22,337 nucleotides of DNA, from contig CANIBQ010000080.1 of the NCBI GenBank assembly GCA_947465645.1, forward strand, positions 1 to 22,337, in the 5' to 3' direction. Below are positions 14,947-22,337 of the stretch, piece by piece. Made by a program: the position numbers and the translations under genes. Positions within the stretch are counted from its first letter, which is position 1. Each line of letters begins with the position of its first letter. Source of the stretch: Acidobacteriota bacterium (lineage in GTDB: Bacteria; Acidobacteriota; Vicinamibacteria; Vicinamibacterales; UBA2999). Below the pieces are notes generated by a model, which worked only from the letters and a program-made list of their open reading frames with translations, was not told where the DNA came from and did not search any database.

Positions 14947-15631
14947 CGCTCATTAACCTTGGGCTCAGCAAGGCCATCGCGTTCACCGCGCCCGACGCGA
15001 CGCCGCAATCGCTGAAGGACCGAAAGGACAGCTACGCCGACTTCGACGTGGTTCGGCGCGAGTACACGCATTCGCACATCTGGACGGTCGAGGTGGCGCA
15101 GGTGATGAACGCCCCGGGGACTGGGAGGCAGCGCACGAGCGGCAAGGACTTCACGGTCGGCGCGCCGCGTTCCCTCACCGACGGGTTCGACGAAAACCCC
15201 GGCTTCGTGGCGTGGAACACCGACGGCCTCTACTTCAGCGGTCTCCAGAAAACAGCGTCACGCCTGTTCCGCGTGGATCCGGCCACCGCGAGGTTCACCC
15301 GCGTCAGCGCCCCCGACATCACGACCTTCACGATCAACTACCTCGGCGACGACCCGATCGACGATCCAGCGATCTATGCCAAGACGTCGCCGATGGCGTA
15401 CCTCAAGAAGGCGAAGACGCCCACGCTGATTCAGCACGGCGACCGCGACCCGCGTGTGCCGATTGCCAATGCGTACGAACTGCGGCAGGGACTGGAAGAC
15501 CGCGGCGTCAAGGTGGAAATGGTCGTCTACAAAGGCTTCGGCCACGGCATCAACAAGCCGAAGTCGATGCGCCTCCGGATTTGTCGAACCTGCCGGTCGT
15601 GAAGAAACCTGGCGGAAAGGGCGAGAGGTAG
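14946..15631 (+). pseudogene. S9 family (prolyl oligopeptidase-like) peptidase, decayed
   Basis: From 14946 to 15602 the frame first encodes part of an S9 beta-propeller (SLKDRKDSYADFDVVRREYT, then HSHIWTVEV) and after TTFTINY jumps to the end of the catalytic domain (LGDDPIDDPAIYAKTSP, KTPTLIQHGDRDPRVPIANA). Catalytic Asp (GDRD) and His (FGHG) are present, but the segment that should hold the GxSxGG nucleophile is deleted. The 5' end is missing at repeat copy 3. Near 15570 the frame shifts: a plausible C-terminus (PPDLSNLPVVKKPGGKGER, stop 15629-15631) lies in another frame. Three independent lesions make function very unlikely. Confidence 0.85.
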
Positions 15632-15673
15632 CCTCGGGCAGCAGCCGCCGACCTTCATCCCAAGGGGGACGCG

Positions 15674-18598
15674 TCAGAAGTCGTAGGTCACGCCGACCCG
15701 CAGGGTGCGCGGCGGCAGGATGTCCGTCACCCGCCCGAAACTCGGCCCCGACACGTAGGTGACGGCGGTAATCGCGTTCGTATTGGTGACATTGAGTATG
15801 TCGAAGCTCAGGTTCACCCGGCCCTTCGGCAGATCGAACATCTTCGACACCCGTGCATTGAACGTCGTCAGCCGGCCTTCCGTCCTGGAGCCAAACGGCT
15901 CGAGCCTGATCGTGGCCGACGCCAGCTGGCGCAGCGGCGGGCCGCTGGCATCCGTAGCCCGGAAGACGTAGGTGCGTTGGCCGATGTTGCCGTTCCGGAT
16001 CTCGACGATGCCGCCCACGGAAATGTCGTACGGAAAGCTGTAGTTGCCGTTCAGCTTGTATGCCCAGCGCCACGCCTCGTCGAGCGGAAAAAACTCGTCA
16101 TTCGGGCTTTGTGGAATACCGGCAATCCAGCGGTGGTATTTGGTCGCGGTGTACGCGGCCAGCAGTGACCAGCTGGTGGTCATGCGGCGGGTGATCGAGC
16201 CCTCGTAGGAGCTATACGAGTCAGTGCGGCCCTCGGGCCGGTTGACTTCCTGGTTGCCCACGAAGTTGCTGCCGCGATAGGCGGGGTCGTAGTCGTAGAT
16301 GGTGACCATGTCCCCATCGTCTGGCGTGTTGAGCAGGCCGTCCGGCCCGGGATCGCGACGGGGCACCGGGATATTGAACGCGCTGTACGGCCGCAGCACG
16401 TTGATGGTGTTGTAGTCGCTGCCCACCTGCTTCAAGACGTACAGGCCGCGCACCGCGAGGTTGGGCGCCAGCTCGTGCTCGATCGAGGCGGTGACCTCGT
16501 TGACGTGCGACAACTTCAGCGCGTCGTTGACCTTGTTGTTCGCGGCACTGGTCGTGCTGATGAAGTCCGGGCCGTTGGTATTGAGGTTGACCTCCCCCGG
16601 ATCGTATCGGCCGTTGCGATTCGGATCGAGCCACCGGTAAATGGTCGAAAACGTCGTGTACTGGTTGTAGTTCGCGGAAATCGCGGCCTCGGTGTTGAAC
16701 TTGCCATACGTGGCCTTGACCACGGTCTTGCCGCCACCGGTGAGATCCCACGCGAGCGCCGCACGAGGCCCGAAGCGGCCCCAGGTGCCCACTTCCGCGG
16801 CGGGGAAACTGGCGGCGGCTGCGAACGGCCCCGCGGGCCGTTCCTGCTCGGGCACGAACGAGTGCTGGTAATCGTAGCGCAATCCGAGATTCAAGGTCAG
16901 CCGCAGCCCTAGGCGCCACTGGTCGGTGAAATAGGCCGAGTACACGTTGTCCCAGTTGTCCGGTTCCACCGGCGCATTGGTGGTTTCGAACTGCACGGGC
17001 TGGTTCGGCACGCCGTTCACCGTGTCGTACATCAGGTGGTAATTGCCGCTGCCGGTGACCGTGGCGTTGCCGGTGATATCCCGTCGCGACACCTGGTAGC
17101 CCAGCTTGAACTCGTGATTGCCACCGAGGAAACTGGTCGGCACATACGTGGCGCTGCCGTCGGTGACCCACATCGTGAAATCGCTCTCACGCTGGATCCC
17201 GCATCCCGTGATCATCAACGTATTGCGGTTGTACGTGCCAGGCGTCGTGCCGCACGAAGGCTGCTGGGAGTAGTTCAGCAGATAGGTCGAGCGGCCGAAC
17301 TGCAGGTCGAAGAACAGCCGGTCGGTCGGCGTCCCCTTCACCTCGGTCTTCCAGCGCGTCGGCACCCACTTGAACACCTGCGTGGCTTCGAACGCGAGGT
17401 GCGAGAAGTCAGGTGAGTTGGTTGGCTGCGCGGCAAACGGCGTATTCTGCGAGTCGGCGTCACTGTTGGTGACCTCGCGCGCGTAGTCGGCCACGAACTG
17501 GAACTTGCGCGACATCTGGTACTGCCCTTTGATCGTCGGATTCGTGAGGGTCGAGGATGGAAACGCCGCCGGCTCGTCGCCGGTCAGGTAGACGCCGTCG
17601 GGGCCGGCGTCGGTCACCAGACCCGGCCGCGTCGTCTCGTTGCGGCGGTCGCGATACGACCCGTAGAACCACAGCTTGTCGCGGATGATGCGGCCGCCGA
17701 GGTCTGCGCTCGCGTCGTTGAAATACTGGAGTGAGGTGCCGATCGTCAGGCCCCGGGCCTCGAGCTCGGGGCTGATGTTGCCGCCCGGCTGGCGCATGTA
17801 GGCTTCGCTGAAGCGGCCATGAAACTGGTTGCCGCCGGACTTGGTGACCATGTTGATCATCGCGCCGGCTTCCTTCACCTCGGCGCCGTTGCCGTAGGTC
17901 TTGACGTCGACTTCCTCGGTGTTGGCCAGGTCCGGAACCGAATTGGCGATGATCTTGAAGCCGTCGACCATCACGGTGACGTTGGTGTTGCCGCTGTTGA
18001 GCCCGTAGGTATTGAAACGGGCGCGCGCGTTGAGGCCGATGGCCCCGGGCTTGAAGCCGTCGGTGGCCGTCAGCCCGGGCGACATCTGAATGATGTCGGC
18101 CATTTGTTTCAGGCCTGGCAGCGAGAACGAGAGCAGGTCCGTGGGCACGTTGCGGCCCCCGCCCGTTGACGTGAGATCCACGACCGGGCTTGCGCCACTG
18201 ACCGTGATGGTCTCGCTGAGCGATCCGACCTTGAGCGACACATTGACCCGCGCCGCGAAGCCGGCGGCCAGGGTGAGGCCCTGGCGGACCAGGACCTCGA
18301 ATCCGGGGATCTCGAACCGCGCTTGATACGCGCCACGGGGCAGATCGATGAACCGGTAGAGACCCTGTCCGTCGGTCATCGTCGTGAGCTGCGGAACCTG
18401 CAGAGCGGGACTGGTCACGGTGACCGTGACCCCGGGCAGCGCGGCACCCGACTCGTCGGTCACGGCACCGTCGATGCTGGACGAACTGAGGTTCTGCGCC
18501 GTCGCCGGACCGGCCAGCATGAGCCACGCAGTGAGGACCACGGCAGTCGAGGGCATGATCGTGAAGCGGCGAGCGGCCCGTCTGAACAGCGGCGACAT
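15674..18598 (-). CDS. TonB-dependent receptor with carboxypeptidase-regulatory domain (Oar-like)
   Basis: A complete outer-membrane protein of 974 residues. Residues 1-35 are a signal peptide ending ATAQ. Residues about 38-125 form a carboxypeptidase-regulatory-like domain (SIDGAVTDESGAALPGVTVT), then comes a plug-like region of about 150-260 (with TVMVDGFKIIANSVP and GAMINMVTKSGGNQFHGRF) and a long beta-barrel closing with RTLRVGVTYDF, a terminal Phe as usual for barrel assembly. Such Oar-like receptors are abundant in Acidobacteria and take up large or bound substrates with TonB energy; the substrate is not evident. Start ATG 18598 has GGAGG 7 nt upstream. It lies 60 nt behind the CapA-like gene on the same strand, so the two may share a transcript. 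It converges on the S9 pseudogene across 42 nt without a clear terminator. Confidence 0.92.
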   Translation of the reverse strand: MSPLFRRAARRFTIMPSTAVVLTAWLMLAGPATAQNLSSSSIDGAVTDESGAALPGVTVTVTSPALQVPQLTTMTDGQGLYRFIDLPRGAYQARFEIPGFEVLVRQGLTLAAGFAARVNVSLKVGSLSETITVSGASPVVDLTSTGGGRNVPTDLLSFSLPGLKQMADIIQMSPGLTATDGFKPGAIGLNARARFNTYGLNSGNTNVTVMVDGFKIIANSVPDLANTEEVDVKTYGNGAEVKEAGAMINMVTKSGGNQFHGRFSEAYMRQPGGNISPELEARGLTIGTSLQYFNDASADLGGRIIRDKLWFYGSYRDRRNETTRPGLVTDAGPDGVYLTGDEPAAFPSSTLTNPTIKGQYQMSRKFQFVADYAREVTNSDADSQNTPFAAQPTNSPDFSHLAFEATQVFKWVPTRWKTEVKGTPTDRLFFDLQFGRSTYLLNYSQQPSCGTTPGTYNRNTLMITGCGIQRESDFTMWVTDGSATYVPTSFLGGNHEFKLGYQVSRRDITGNATVTGSGNYHLMYDTVNGVPNQPVQFETTNAPVEPDNWDNVYSAYFTDQWRLGLRLTLNLGLRYDYQHSFVPEQERPAGPFAAAASFPAAEVGTWGRFGPRAALAWDLTGGGKTVVKATYGKFNTEAAISANYNQYTTFSTIYRWLDPNRNGRYDPGEVNLNTNGPDFISTTSAANNKVNDALKLSHVNEVTASIEHELAPNLAVRGLYVLKQVGSDYNTINVLRPYSAFNIPVPRRDPGPDGLLNTPDDGDMVTIYDYDPAYRGSNFVGNQEVNRPEGRTDSYSSYEGSITRRMTTSWSLLAAYTATKYHRWIAGIPQSPNDEFFPLDEAWRWAYKLNGNYSFPYDISVGGIVEIRNGNIGQRTYVFRATDASGPPLRQLASATIRLEPFGSRTEGRLTTFNARVSKMFDLPKGRVNLSFDILNVTNTNAITAVTYVSGPSFGRVTDILPPRTLRVGVTYDF

Positions 18599-18658
18599 AA
18601 TCTTCCCTCCAGTCGGCCCAAGGGGCCGACCTCGTCGACTGATGGTTCGGCGGGTGAA

Positions 18659-20032
18659 CTACGGCTGGCTCGACTCGGTGCCCAGACTCACGTACCCCAC
18701 GCCATTGCGGATCGTGATCTTCGTCCCCATTGGGGCCGACAGCCTCACCAGGTCGTCCAGGATCTTCTGGCCCAACGCGCCTTCCGCGAACAGGGGCCGC
18801 CCGCGCACGCTGCGGGCCTGGCCGAAGCCGAGCGTAATCGGATGCAGGGCCAGCTCCACCAGTTGGTCGCCCCGGAACCGCGGCACGGCCACCGCCGCCT
18901 CCCAGATCATGCGGTCGGCGGGAAATCCCGACTTGTCGAAGTCGTAGCGGGCATCGTTGAAGTCGTTGACGTGCGCGGTGGCACCGAGATTGAGGGGCTC
19001 GTAGTTCTCGCTGGGCAGTCGCAACAGCGTTTCGTTCTGAAAGATGAAATCGCCCAGGCTATAGAAAATGGGCTTGCCCCGGTAGATCTCCACACCGCGC
19101 AGCACGTGCGGGCCGTGACCGACGAACATGTCGGCGCCGGCATCGATCATGGCGCGGGCGAACGTCACCAGGAAATCAGCGGGCAAGGTGCGGTCGCGCC
19201 CGCCCTCGTGCGCGTGGATGCTCACCACCGTGTAGTCGGCGAGCCCCGCCGCGTTTTTGACGACCGCCGCGATCTCATCGAGGTCGACCTTCAACGGCTC
19301 GGTCCTGACCCCGGGCGTCGGGCCGGCCACGAACCGGGTCCCCATGAACGTGAGCGCGTCTCCCGTCCCCTGCGCCGGACGGCCGCTGATCTCCGCGGCA
19401 ATCTCGCGCAGGGTGGCGAGCCGGACCGGCGTCACCGTCGTGGTCGTCGTGAAGCGCAGCGGATTCAAGCCGGGCCGCGCCGGCATGTCGCCGCGCGTGC
19501 GCCCCGCCCGCGAGCTGTCGGGGAACGTGGAGGCCACCGAGATCAGGGCGACGCGCCCCTTGGGCGTCTCGAGGAACTTCGCCTCACGAGCTTCCGCGAG
19601 ACTCTGCCCCACGCCGGCCTGCACGACGCCCGCCTCCGCCACATACTTGGTCGTCAGGTTCATGCCCAGCACGCCGTAGTCGCCGCTGTGATTGTTGGCC
19701 CGGCCCACCATGTCGAAGCCGGCCCACACAATGTCCTTCATGAGCGACGGTTCGGCGCGCATGTAGGTGCCACCGCTCGCGGCAGAGGCGTACGGTTCGT
19801 AGTCGTGAAAGAGCATTTCGAGATTGGTGAACGCGGCGTCGGCACCGCGGACCAGCTCGATGATGCGCGTGAACGCCGGCTCGGCATACACGGAGAGCCG
19901 GCGCGTGATGATGGAATCGCCAGTCAATGCCAGCGAGAATCCCTGGGCCGGCTGCTGGGCCAGGCCCGGGAGCACCGGCGCGAGAACGCAAGCGAGGGCC
20001 GACGCAAGGATGATCGCACGCAGCCTGAGCAT
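18659..20032 (-). CDS. CapA/PgsA-type metallophosphatase-like secreted protein
   Basis: The 457-residue product has a signal peptide (LRAIILASALACVLAPVLPG, ending LAQ at 26) and the CapA-family calcineurin-like fold: LTGDSIITRRL (Asp39), FTNLEM (Asn70, Glu72), ANNHSGDYG (112-120), HAHEG (273-277), GHGPHVLRGVEIYRGKPIF from 305, and FYSLGDFIF. In Bacillus, CapA/PgsA takes part in poly-gamma-glutamate synthesis, but no capB or capC is nearby, so the role here is open. Start ATG 20032 is chosen because GGAGG lies 5 nt before it and the signal peptide begins there; a longer open frame reaching back to 20071 uses a TTG without support. The TonB receptor follows downstream. Confidence 0.88.
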   Translation of the reverse strand: MLRLRAIILASALACVLAPVLPGLAQQPAQGFSLALTGDSIITRRLSVYAEPAFTRIIELVRGADAAFTNLEMLFHDYEPYASAASGGTYMRAEPSLMKDIVWAGFDMVGRANNHSGDYGVLGMNLTTKYVAEAGVVQAGVGQSLAEAREAKFLETPKGRVALISVASTFPDSSRAGRTRGDMPARPGLNPLRFTTTTTVTPVRLATLREIAAEISGRPAQGTGDALTFMGTRFVAGPTPGVRTEPLKVDLDEIAAVVKNAAGLADYTVVSIHAHEGGRDRTLPADFLVTFARAMIDAGADMFVGHGPHVLRGVEIYRGKPIFYSLGDFIFQNETLLRLPSENYEPLNLGATAHVNDFNDARYDFDKSGFPADRMIWEAAVAVPRFRGDQLVELALHPITLGFGQARSVRGRPLFAEGALGQKILDDLVRLSAPMGTKITIRNGVGYVSLGTESSQP

Positions 20033-20090
20033 GGAAGCCTCCGGCGGAGACTGTAGCGTCGCGTCCGGCAAAACGCAAGGCGCCCGCTCG

Positions 20091-20162
20091 CTCCTCGACC
20101 TTCCGGACCGCGCGCTCTCGCACCTCCGGCGAAAACCGACTTGGACGTCCCATAGACCCCAT
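20091..20162 (-). mobile_element. IS3-family transposase orfA, N-terminal remnant
   Basis: The frame from ATG 20162 reads MGSMGRPSRFSPEVRERAVR, then KVEE, the standard start of IS3-family OrfA proteins. Homology appears to end after about 24 codons and the sequence runs into the promoter region of the CapA-like gene. The upstream TTCTTGTGAGAATGGGGTC resembles the leader before orfA in IS6110-like elements. No orfB is present in the window. Confidence 0.75.
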
Positions 20163-20175
20163 TCTCACAAGAACT

Positions 20176-20189
20176 GAGGACGATAAGCC
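20176..20189 (+). repeat. Motif shared with the hairpin repeats, flanking the IS3 remnant
   Basis: GAGGACGATAAGCC is identical to the start of the hairpin repeats (GACGATAAGCC in copies 1 and 2; GAGGACGA in copy 3). It lies 13 nt upstream of the IS3 orfA start, and the sequence beyond it differs from the repeats. It suggests that the repeats derive from, or are targets of, this IS type. Confidence 0.55.
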
Positions 20190-20412
20190 CGTGACGCTGC
20201 CCCACCTCCGCCAGTTCGACCGCTTGATGCGATTCCACTTGATCGATTGCGGCGGACCATCGCACAGGGCGCCCTCCCGTTCCAGACACCTCGCGGCGAG
20301 CGGCGATCGCGTCTTCTGGAGCCGGGCCGCGATGGCGGCAAGGGAACCAATCGGGGCTGTCGGCCTGGTCGGGCTCTCGGTCCACGCTCACGCCGCGGCG
20401 CGGGAGCGAATG
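20190..20412. other. Unassigned DNA between IS3 remnant and hemL remnant
   Basis: No gene, RNA or repeat is supported. A minus-strand frame continuous with the IS3 leader (with CLEREGALCDGPPQSIKWNR and IKRSNWRRWGS) is open and could be an old gene fragment, but I do not recognise it. The segment forms the right edge of the island. Confidence 0.4.
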
Positions 20413-20558
20413 CCTGTCGTGGGGGCGCTCATACTCGGGCACGCGCACCCGCAAGTGGTGGCGGCGGTGCAGGAGGCCGCGGCGCGATACCTAACCTGAA
20501 CAGCCCGCCGAGTTCAGCGGCGGCGGCGGTCTTCGGTGGACTGCATCGCGTGGAGTAA
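20413..20558 (+). pseudogene. hemL: hemL 3' remnant (resident copy, right pieces)
   Basis: 20413-20486 matches hemL bases 177-251 (encoding [20 protein letters not shown]), and about 20518-20558 matches the hemL 3' end, including its GTGGAGTAATG stop context (stop 20556-20558). About 1 kb of hemL between the two pieces is deleted. The first piece begins 18 nt after the point where the left remnant at 9029 ends, so the two together represent one gene split by the island. After the stop the sequence differs from that behind the intact hemL. Confidence 0.8.
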
Positions 20559-20617
20559 TGGTCGGGGCCGCGCCCCACGGAGAAGGCATTCGCGACGCTT
20601 CCTAACCTCGTGCTCGG

Positions 20618-21058
20618 TCAGCCCGCGCGGTCTCTTCGCCGGGGCCGAATCCGATCGAGGACGCGACGTGGGTCCACCGACGGGTGGAAGCGCCGCGCCG
20701 CGGGGAGTTGGAGGTAGAGAATCGCCGCGAGCGCGAGCAGTCCGAGCGGAAGGGACCTGATACCCAGGGCGCGCCAGATCTCACACGAGAGGAAGACGTA
20801 AACGGAGAAGCGCGCGCGTTCGTGGCGGCGAAGCAGGAGCGTGCCGACAATTGGCGCGATCAGGACATAGACGAACCCATCCCACGCTCGTCGGCTGCCG
20901 AAGTTGAGCCACTGCCGACCCAGCCAGAGAGCCACCAGATGGACAATCGGACCGACCAGCAGCGCGATCGTGAGAAACCAGAGGCCGACAGGTCGCGAGA
21001 TGGGCACGCTGCCGGCAGTTGCCGGGGCGGGAGCCGGGCGGGCATCGACCGCTGCCAT
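20618..21058 (-). CDS. Small integral membrane protein of unknown function
   Basis: The 146-residue product has a proline/alanine-rich N-terminus and three clear hydrophobic segments (about 24-47, 60-77, 100-120), with a weaker one near 84-93, then a basic C-terminus (RRFHPSVDPRRVLDRIRPRR). I do not recognise a named family. Start ATG 21058. It converges on the hemL remnant and is divergent from the act operon. Its position directly after the hemL stop remnant suggests that it was the original convergent neighbour of the heme operon before the island arrived. A function in heme or respiratory-complex handling would be a guess. Confidence 0.65.
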   Translation of the reverse strand: MAAVDARPAPAPATAGSVPISRPVGLWFLTIALLVGPIVHLVALWLGRQWLNFGSRRAWDGFVYVLIAPIVGTLLLRRHERARFSVYVFLSCEIWRALGIRSLPLGLLALAAILYLQLPAARRFHPSVDPRRVLDRIRPRRRDRAG

Positions 21059-21093
21059 GTTCAGAGTCTATCCCCAGACCGTCCGGGCCGGGC

Positions 21094-21123
21094 TTGACCC
21101 TCGTCCGCGTTCGTGGATAGAAT
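21094..21123 (+). promoter_or_regulatory. Predicted sigma-70 promoter of the actAB operon
   Basis: TTGACC (21094-21099, 5/6), an 18-nt spacer and TAGAAT (21118-21123, 5/6) stand about 125 nt before actA. No Rex-like palindrome is visible between this promoter and actA, unlike at the left copy. Confidence 0.6.
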
Positions 21124-21252
21124 CGCGGCGCAATCGACGGGATCTCAGTCTTCCACGATAAATCCTTTGGGGGCGCGTAGATGTGGCGTCACAGTTCCAT
21201 GGCGGACTTGCGGCTTGGGCACCGCTCTTCCTGCGCCCGGGAGTCCTAGCCA

Positions 21253-21900
21253 TTGAGCCAGATCTTCCCCCCTTGGTGGAACAAGGTCCCGCTCGCGGCC
21301 GCCATCGCAGGCAGCGTCGTTCCGGTGCTCGCGATCGCGGGCATCTGGTACTTTTTTTCCCCGTGGTACACAGACGTAGGCTACCGTCCCGCTCAGCCCG
21401 TCCCGTACAGCCACAAGCTCCACGTGGGCGAGCTTGGTCTCGATTGCCGCTACTGTCACGCCTCGGTCGAGATTTCCAGCGTCGCTAACCTTCCGCCCAC
21501 GCAGACGTGCATGAACTGCCATCAGGTCGTGAAGAGGGACAGCGTGAAGCTCGCACCGATTCGGGAAAGCGCCGCCAGCGGCAGGCCGATGCGCTGGATT
21601 CGCGTCCACGAACTTCCCGATTACGCCTATTTCACCCACCGCGTGCACGTGGCGGGAGGAATCGGCTGCGTCACCTGCCACGGCCGCATCGACGAGATGG
21701 AAACGGTCACCCAGATGACGCCACTCAGCATGGGCTGGTGCCTCGACTGCCACCGCAACCCCGGTCCCAACAGACGCCCCGTCTCGGAGGTCACCAACAT
21801 GAAGTGGGCCCCTCCCCGGGACGGCGTCGCGCTCGCGGCGCAACTCGATAAGGAACGACCGGTCAAGCCGCCAACTGACTGTTCGGGGTGCCACCGGTGA
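21253..21900 (+). CDS. actA: Alternative complex III pentaheme cytochrome subunit ActA
   Basis: The 215-residue protein has an N-terminal membrane segment (about 14-34) and five CxxCH sites: CRYCH 65-69, CMNCH 86-90, CVTCH 139-143, CLDCH 163-167, and CSGCH 210-214 at the very end. ActA is the periplasmic pentaheme subunit of alternative complex III, which oxidises menaquinol and passes electrons to cytochrome c or an oxidase. The start is TTG 21253: it has GGGAG 9 nt upstream and gives MSQIFPPWW, matching the copy at the left edge. Its stop overlaps actB as GTGA. Each copy needs five hemes, which gives a functional link to the adjacent heme operon. Confidence 0.93.
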   Translation: MSQIFPPWWNKVPLAAAIAGSVVPVLAIAGIWYFFSPWYTDVGYRPAQPVPYSHKLHVGELGLDCRYCHASVEISSVANLPPTQTCMNCHQVVKRDSVKLAPIRESAASGRPMRWIRVHELPDYAYFTHRVHVAGGIGCVTCHGRIDEMETVTQMTPLSMGWCLDCHRNPGPNRRPVSEVTNMKWAPPRDGVALAAQLDKERPVKPPTDCSGCHR

Positions 21901-22337
21901 GTAAGACCTACTGGCGAAGTCTCTCGCAGCTCGATGAGAGCCCCGAATCCCGCGCCTTTCTGGAGCGGGAGTTCCCGGAGGGCGCCGAGGAGCTCCCCGA
22001 GGGGATCACGCGGCGCGACATGTTCACGCTGCTGGGCGCCACGATGTCGATCGCGGGGCTTACAGGGTGCGATCTCGTCCGGCGTCCCGTCGAGAACATC
22101 GTCCCGTACGTCAACGCGCCCGAAGACATCGTCCCCGGCATCCCCTGGTTCTACGCGACGACCATGCCGTTCCGTCGGAGCGCCTACGGCCTGATCGTCG
22201 AGAGTCACGAAGGGCGGCCGACCAAGATCGAAGGAAACCCCTCGCACCCTTCGACGCTCGGGGCCTCGAGCTCACGCGTTCAGGCATCCGTGTTGGGTCT
22301 GTACGACCCCGACCGATCGCAGACGATCAGGCTAAAA
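21897..22337 (+). CDS. actB: Alternative complex III subunit ActB (molybdopterin-oxidoreductase-like), partial
   Basis: The frame starts at GTG 21897, overlapping the actA stop by 4 nt, and runs off the right edge after 147 codons. The N-terminus MSKTYWRSLSQLDESPESRA is the usual start of ActB proteins. A Tat-like motif follows (TRRDMFTLLGATMSIAGLTG, arginines 39-40) with a lipobox ending in Cys58. Then PVENIVPYVNAPEDIVPG and YGLIVESHEGRPTKIEGNP resemble molybdopterin-oxidoreductase-like domains. ActB carries iron-sulfur clusters in its C-terminal half, which is outside the window, and its molybdopterin-like domain normally lacks the cofactor. Gene order actA-actB is the standard one. Confidence 0.92.
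   Translation, partial: MSKTYWRSLSQLDESPESRAFLEREFPEGAEELPEGITRRDMFTLLGATMSIAGLTGCDLVRRPVENIVPYVNAPEDIVPGIPWFYATTMPFRRSAYGLIVESHEGRPTKIEGNPSHPSTLGASSSRVQASVLGLYDPDRSQTIRLK

Noticed and set aside
18323..20056. A 577-codon plus-strand open frame opposite the CapA-like gene
   Set aside because: The minus-strand frame has a signal peptide, ribosome site and complete CapA motifs; the plus frame has low-complexity His/Arg-rich content and no motifs.
8906..20558. The hemL fragments as a pure assembly artefact
   Set aside because: The copies differ by substitutions and independent deletions, and both remnants are decayed, which a misjoin of identical reads would not give. Long reads across the junctions would still be needed to exclude a chimeric join of strains.

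Overview
The window is high-GC DNA from a diderm bacterium, most likely an acidobacterium (Vicinamibacteria-like). The evidence is the pairing of alternative complex III (ActA/ActB) genes with a coproporphyrin-type heme operon, and an Oar-like TonB receptor with an N-terminal carboxypeptidase-regulatory domain. The taxon is inferred from gene content and style, not from a marker gene.

Backbone, left (1-8902). A partial multiheme cytochrome gene (ActA-like, minus strand) is divergent from a tightly packed heme operon: hemA, a hemC-hemD fusion, hemB, hemQ/chdC, hemE, hemH/cpfC, hemY/cgoX. From hemCD onward the genes overlap by 1-13 nt. With hemL this is a full route from glutamyl-tRNA to heme through coproporphyrin III, without hemF, hemN, hemG or hemJ in the window. 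The 315-nt divergent spacer holds a good hemA promoter and, over the start site of the cytochrome promoter, an 18-bp near-palindrome matching the Rex (NADH/NAD+ sensor) operator.

Island (about 9030-20412). The resident hemL was cut at about codon 53. Its 5' piece lies at 8921-9029 and its 3' pieces at 20413-20558, followed by an apparently ancestral convergent membrane gene. The 11.4 kb between carries an intact replacement hemL (11543-12841) preceded by a diverged copy of the hemY 3' end. It also carries two orphan phage-tail-tube (gp19-like) proteins, one with a Tat signal, a truncated hemoglobin, a fused Ser/Thr-kinase fragment, a lipoprotein serine hydrolase, a broken S9 peptidase, a TonB-dependent receptor, a CapA-like protein and a remnant of an IS3-family orfA. 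Three copies of a roughly 60-70-bp hairpin repeat sit at junctions between gene fragments and share a 14-bp motif with the upstream flank of the IS3 remnant.

Backbone, right (20618-22337). A small membrane protein (minus strand) is followed by a strong promoter and the start of an alternative complex III operon, actA then actB (cut by the window end). The heme operon is therefore flanked on both sides by genes for pentaheme-type ActA proteins, which are heavy heme consumers.

The most notable points are the hemL gene split by, and replaced from, an island; the predicted Rex operator; the HemA that lacks its dimerization domain; and the orphan Tat-exported tail-tube pair. All identities are by eye; no search was run.
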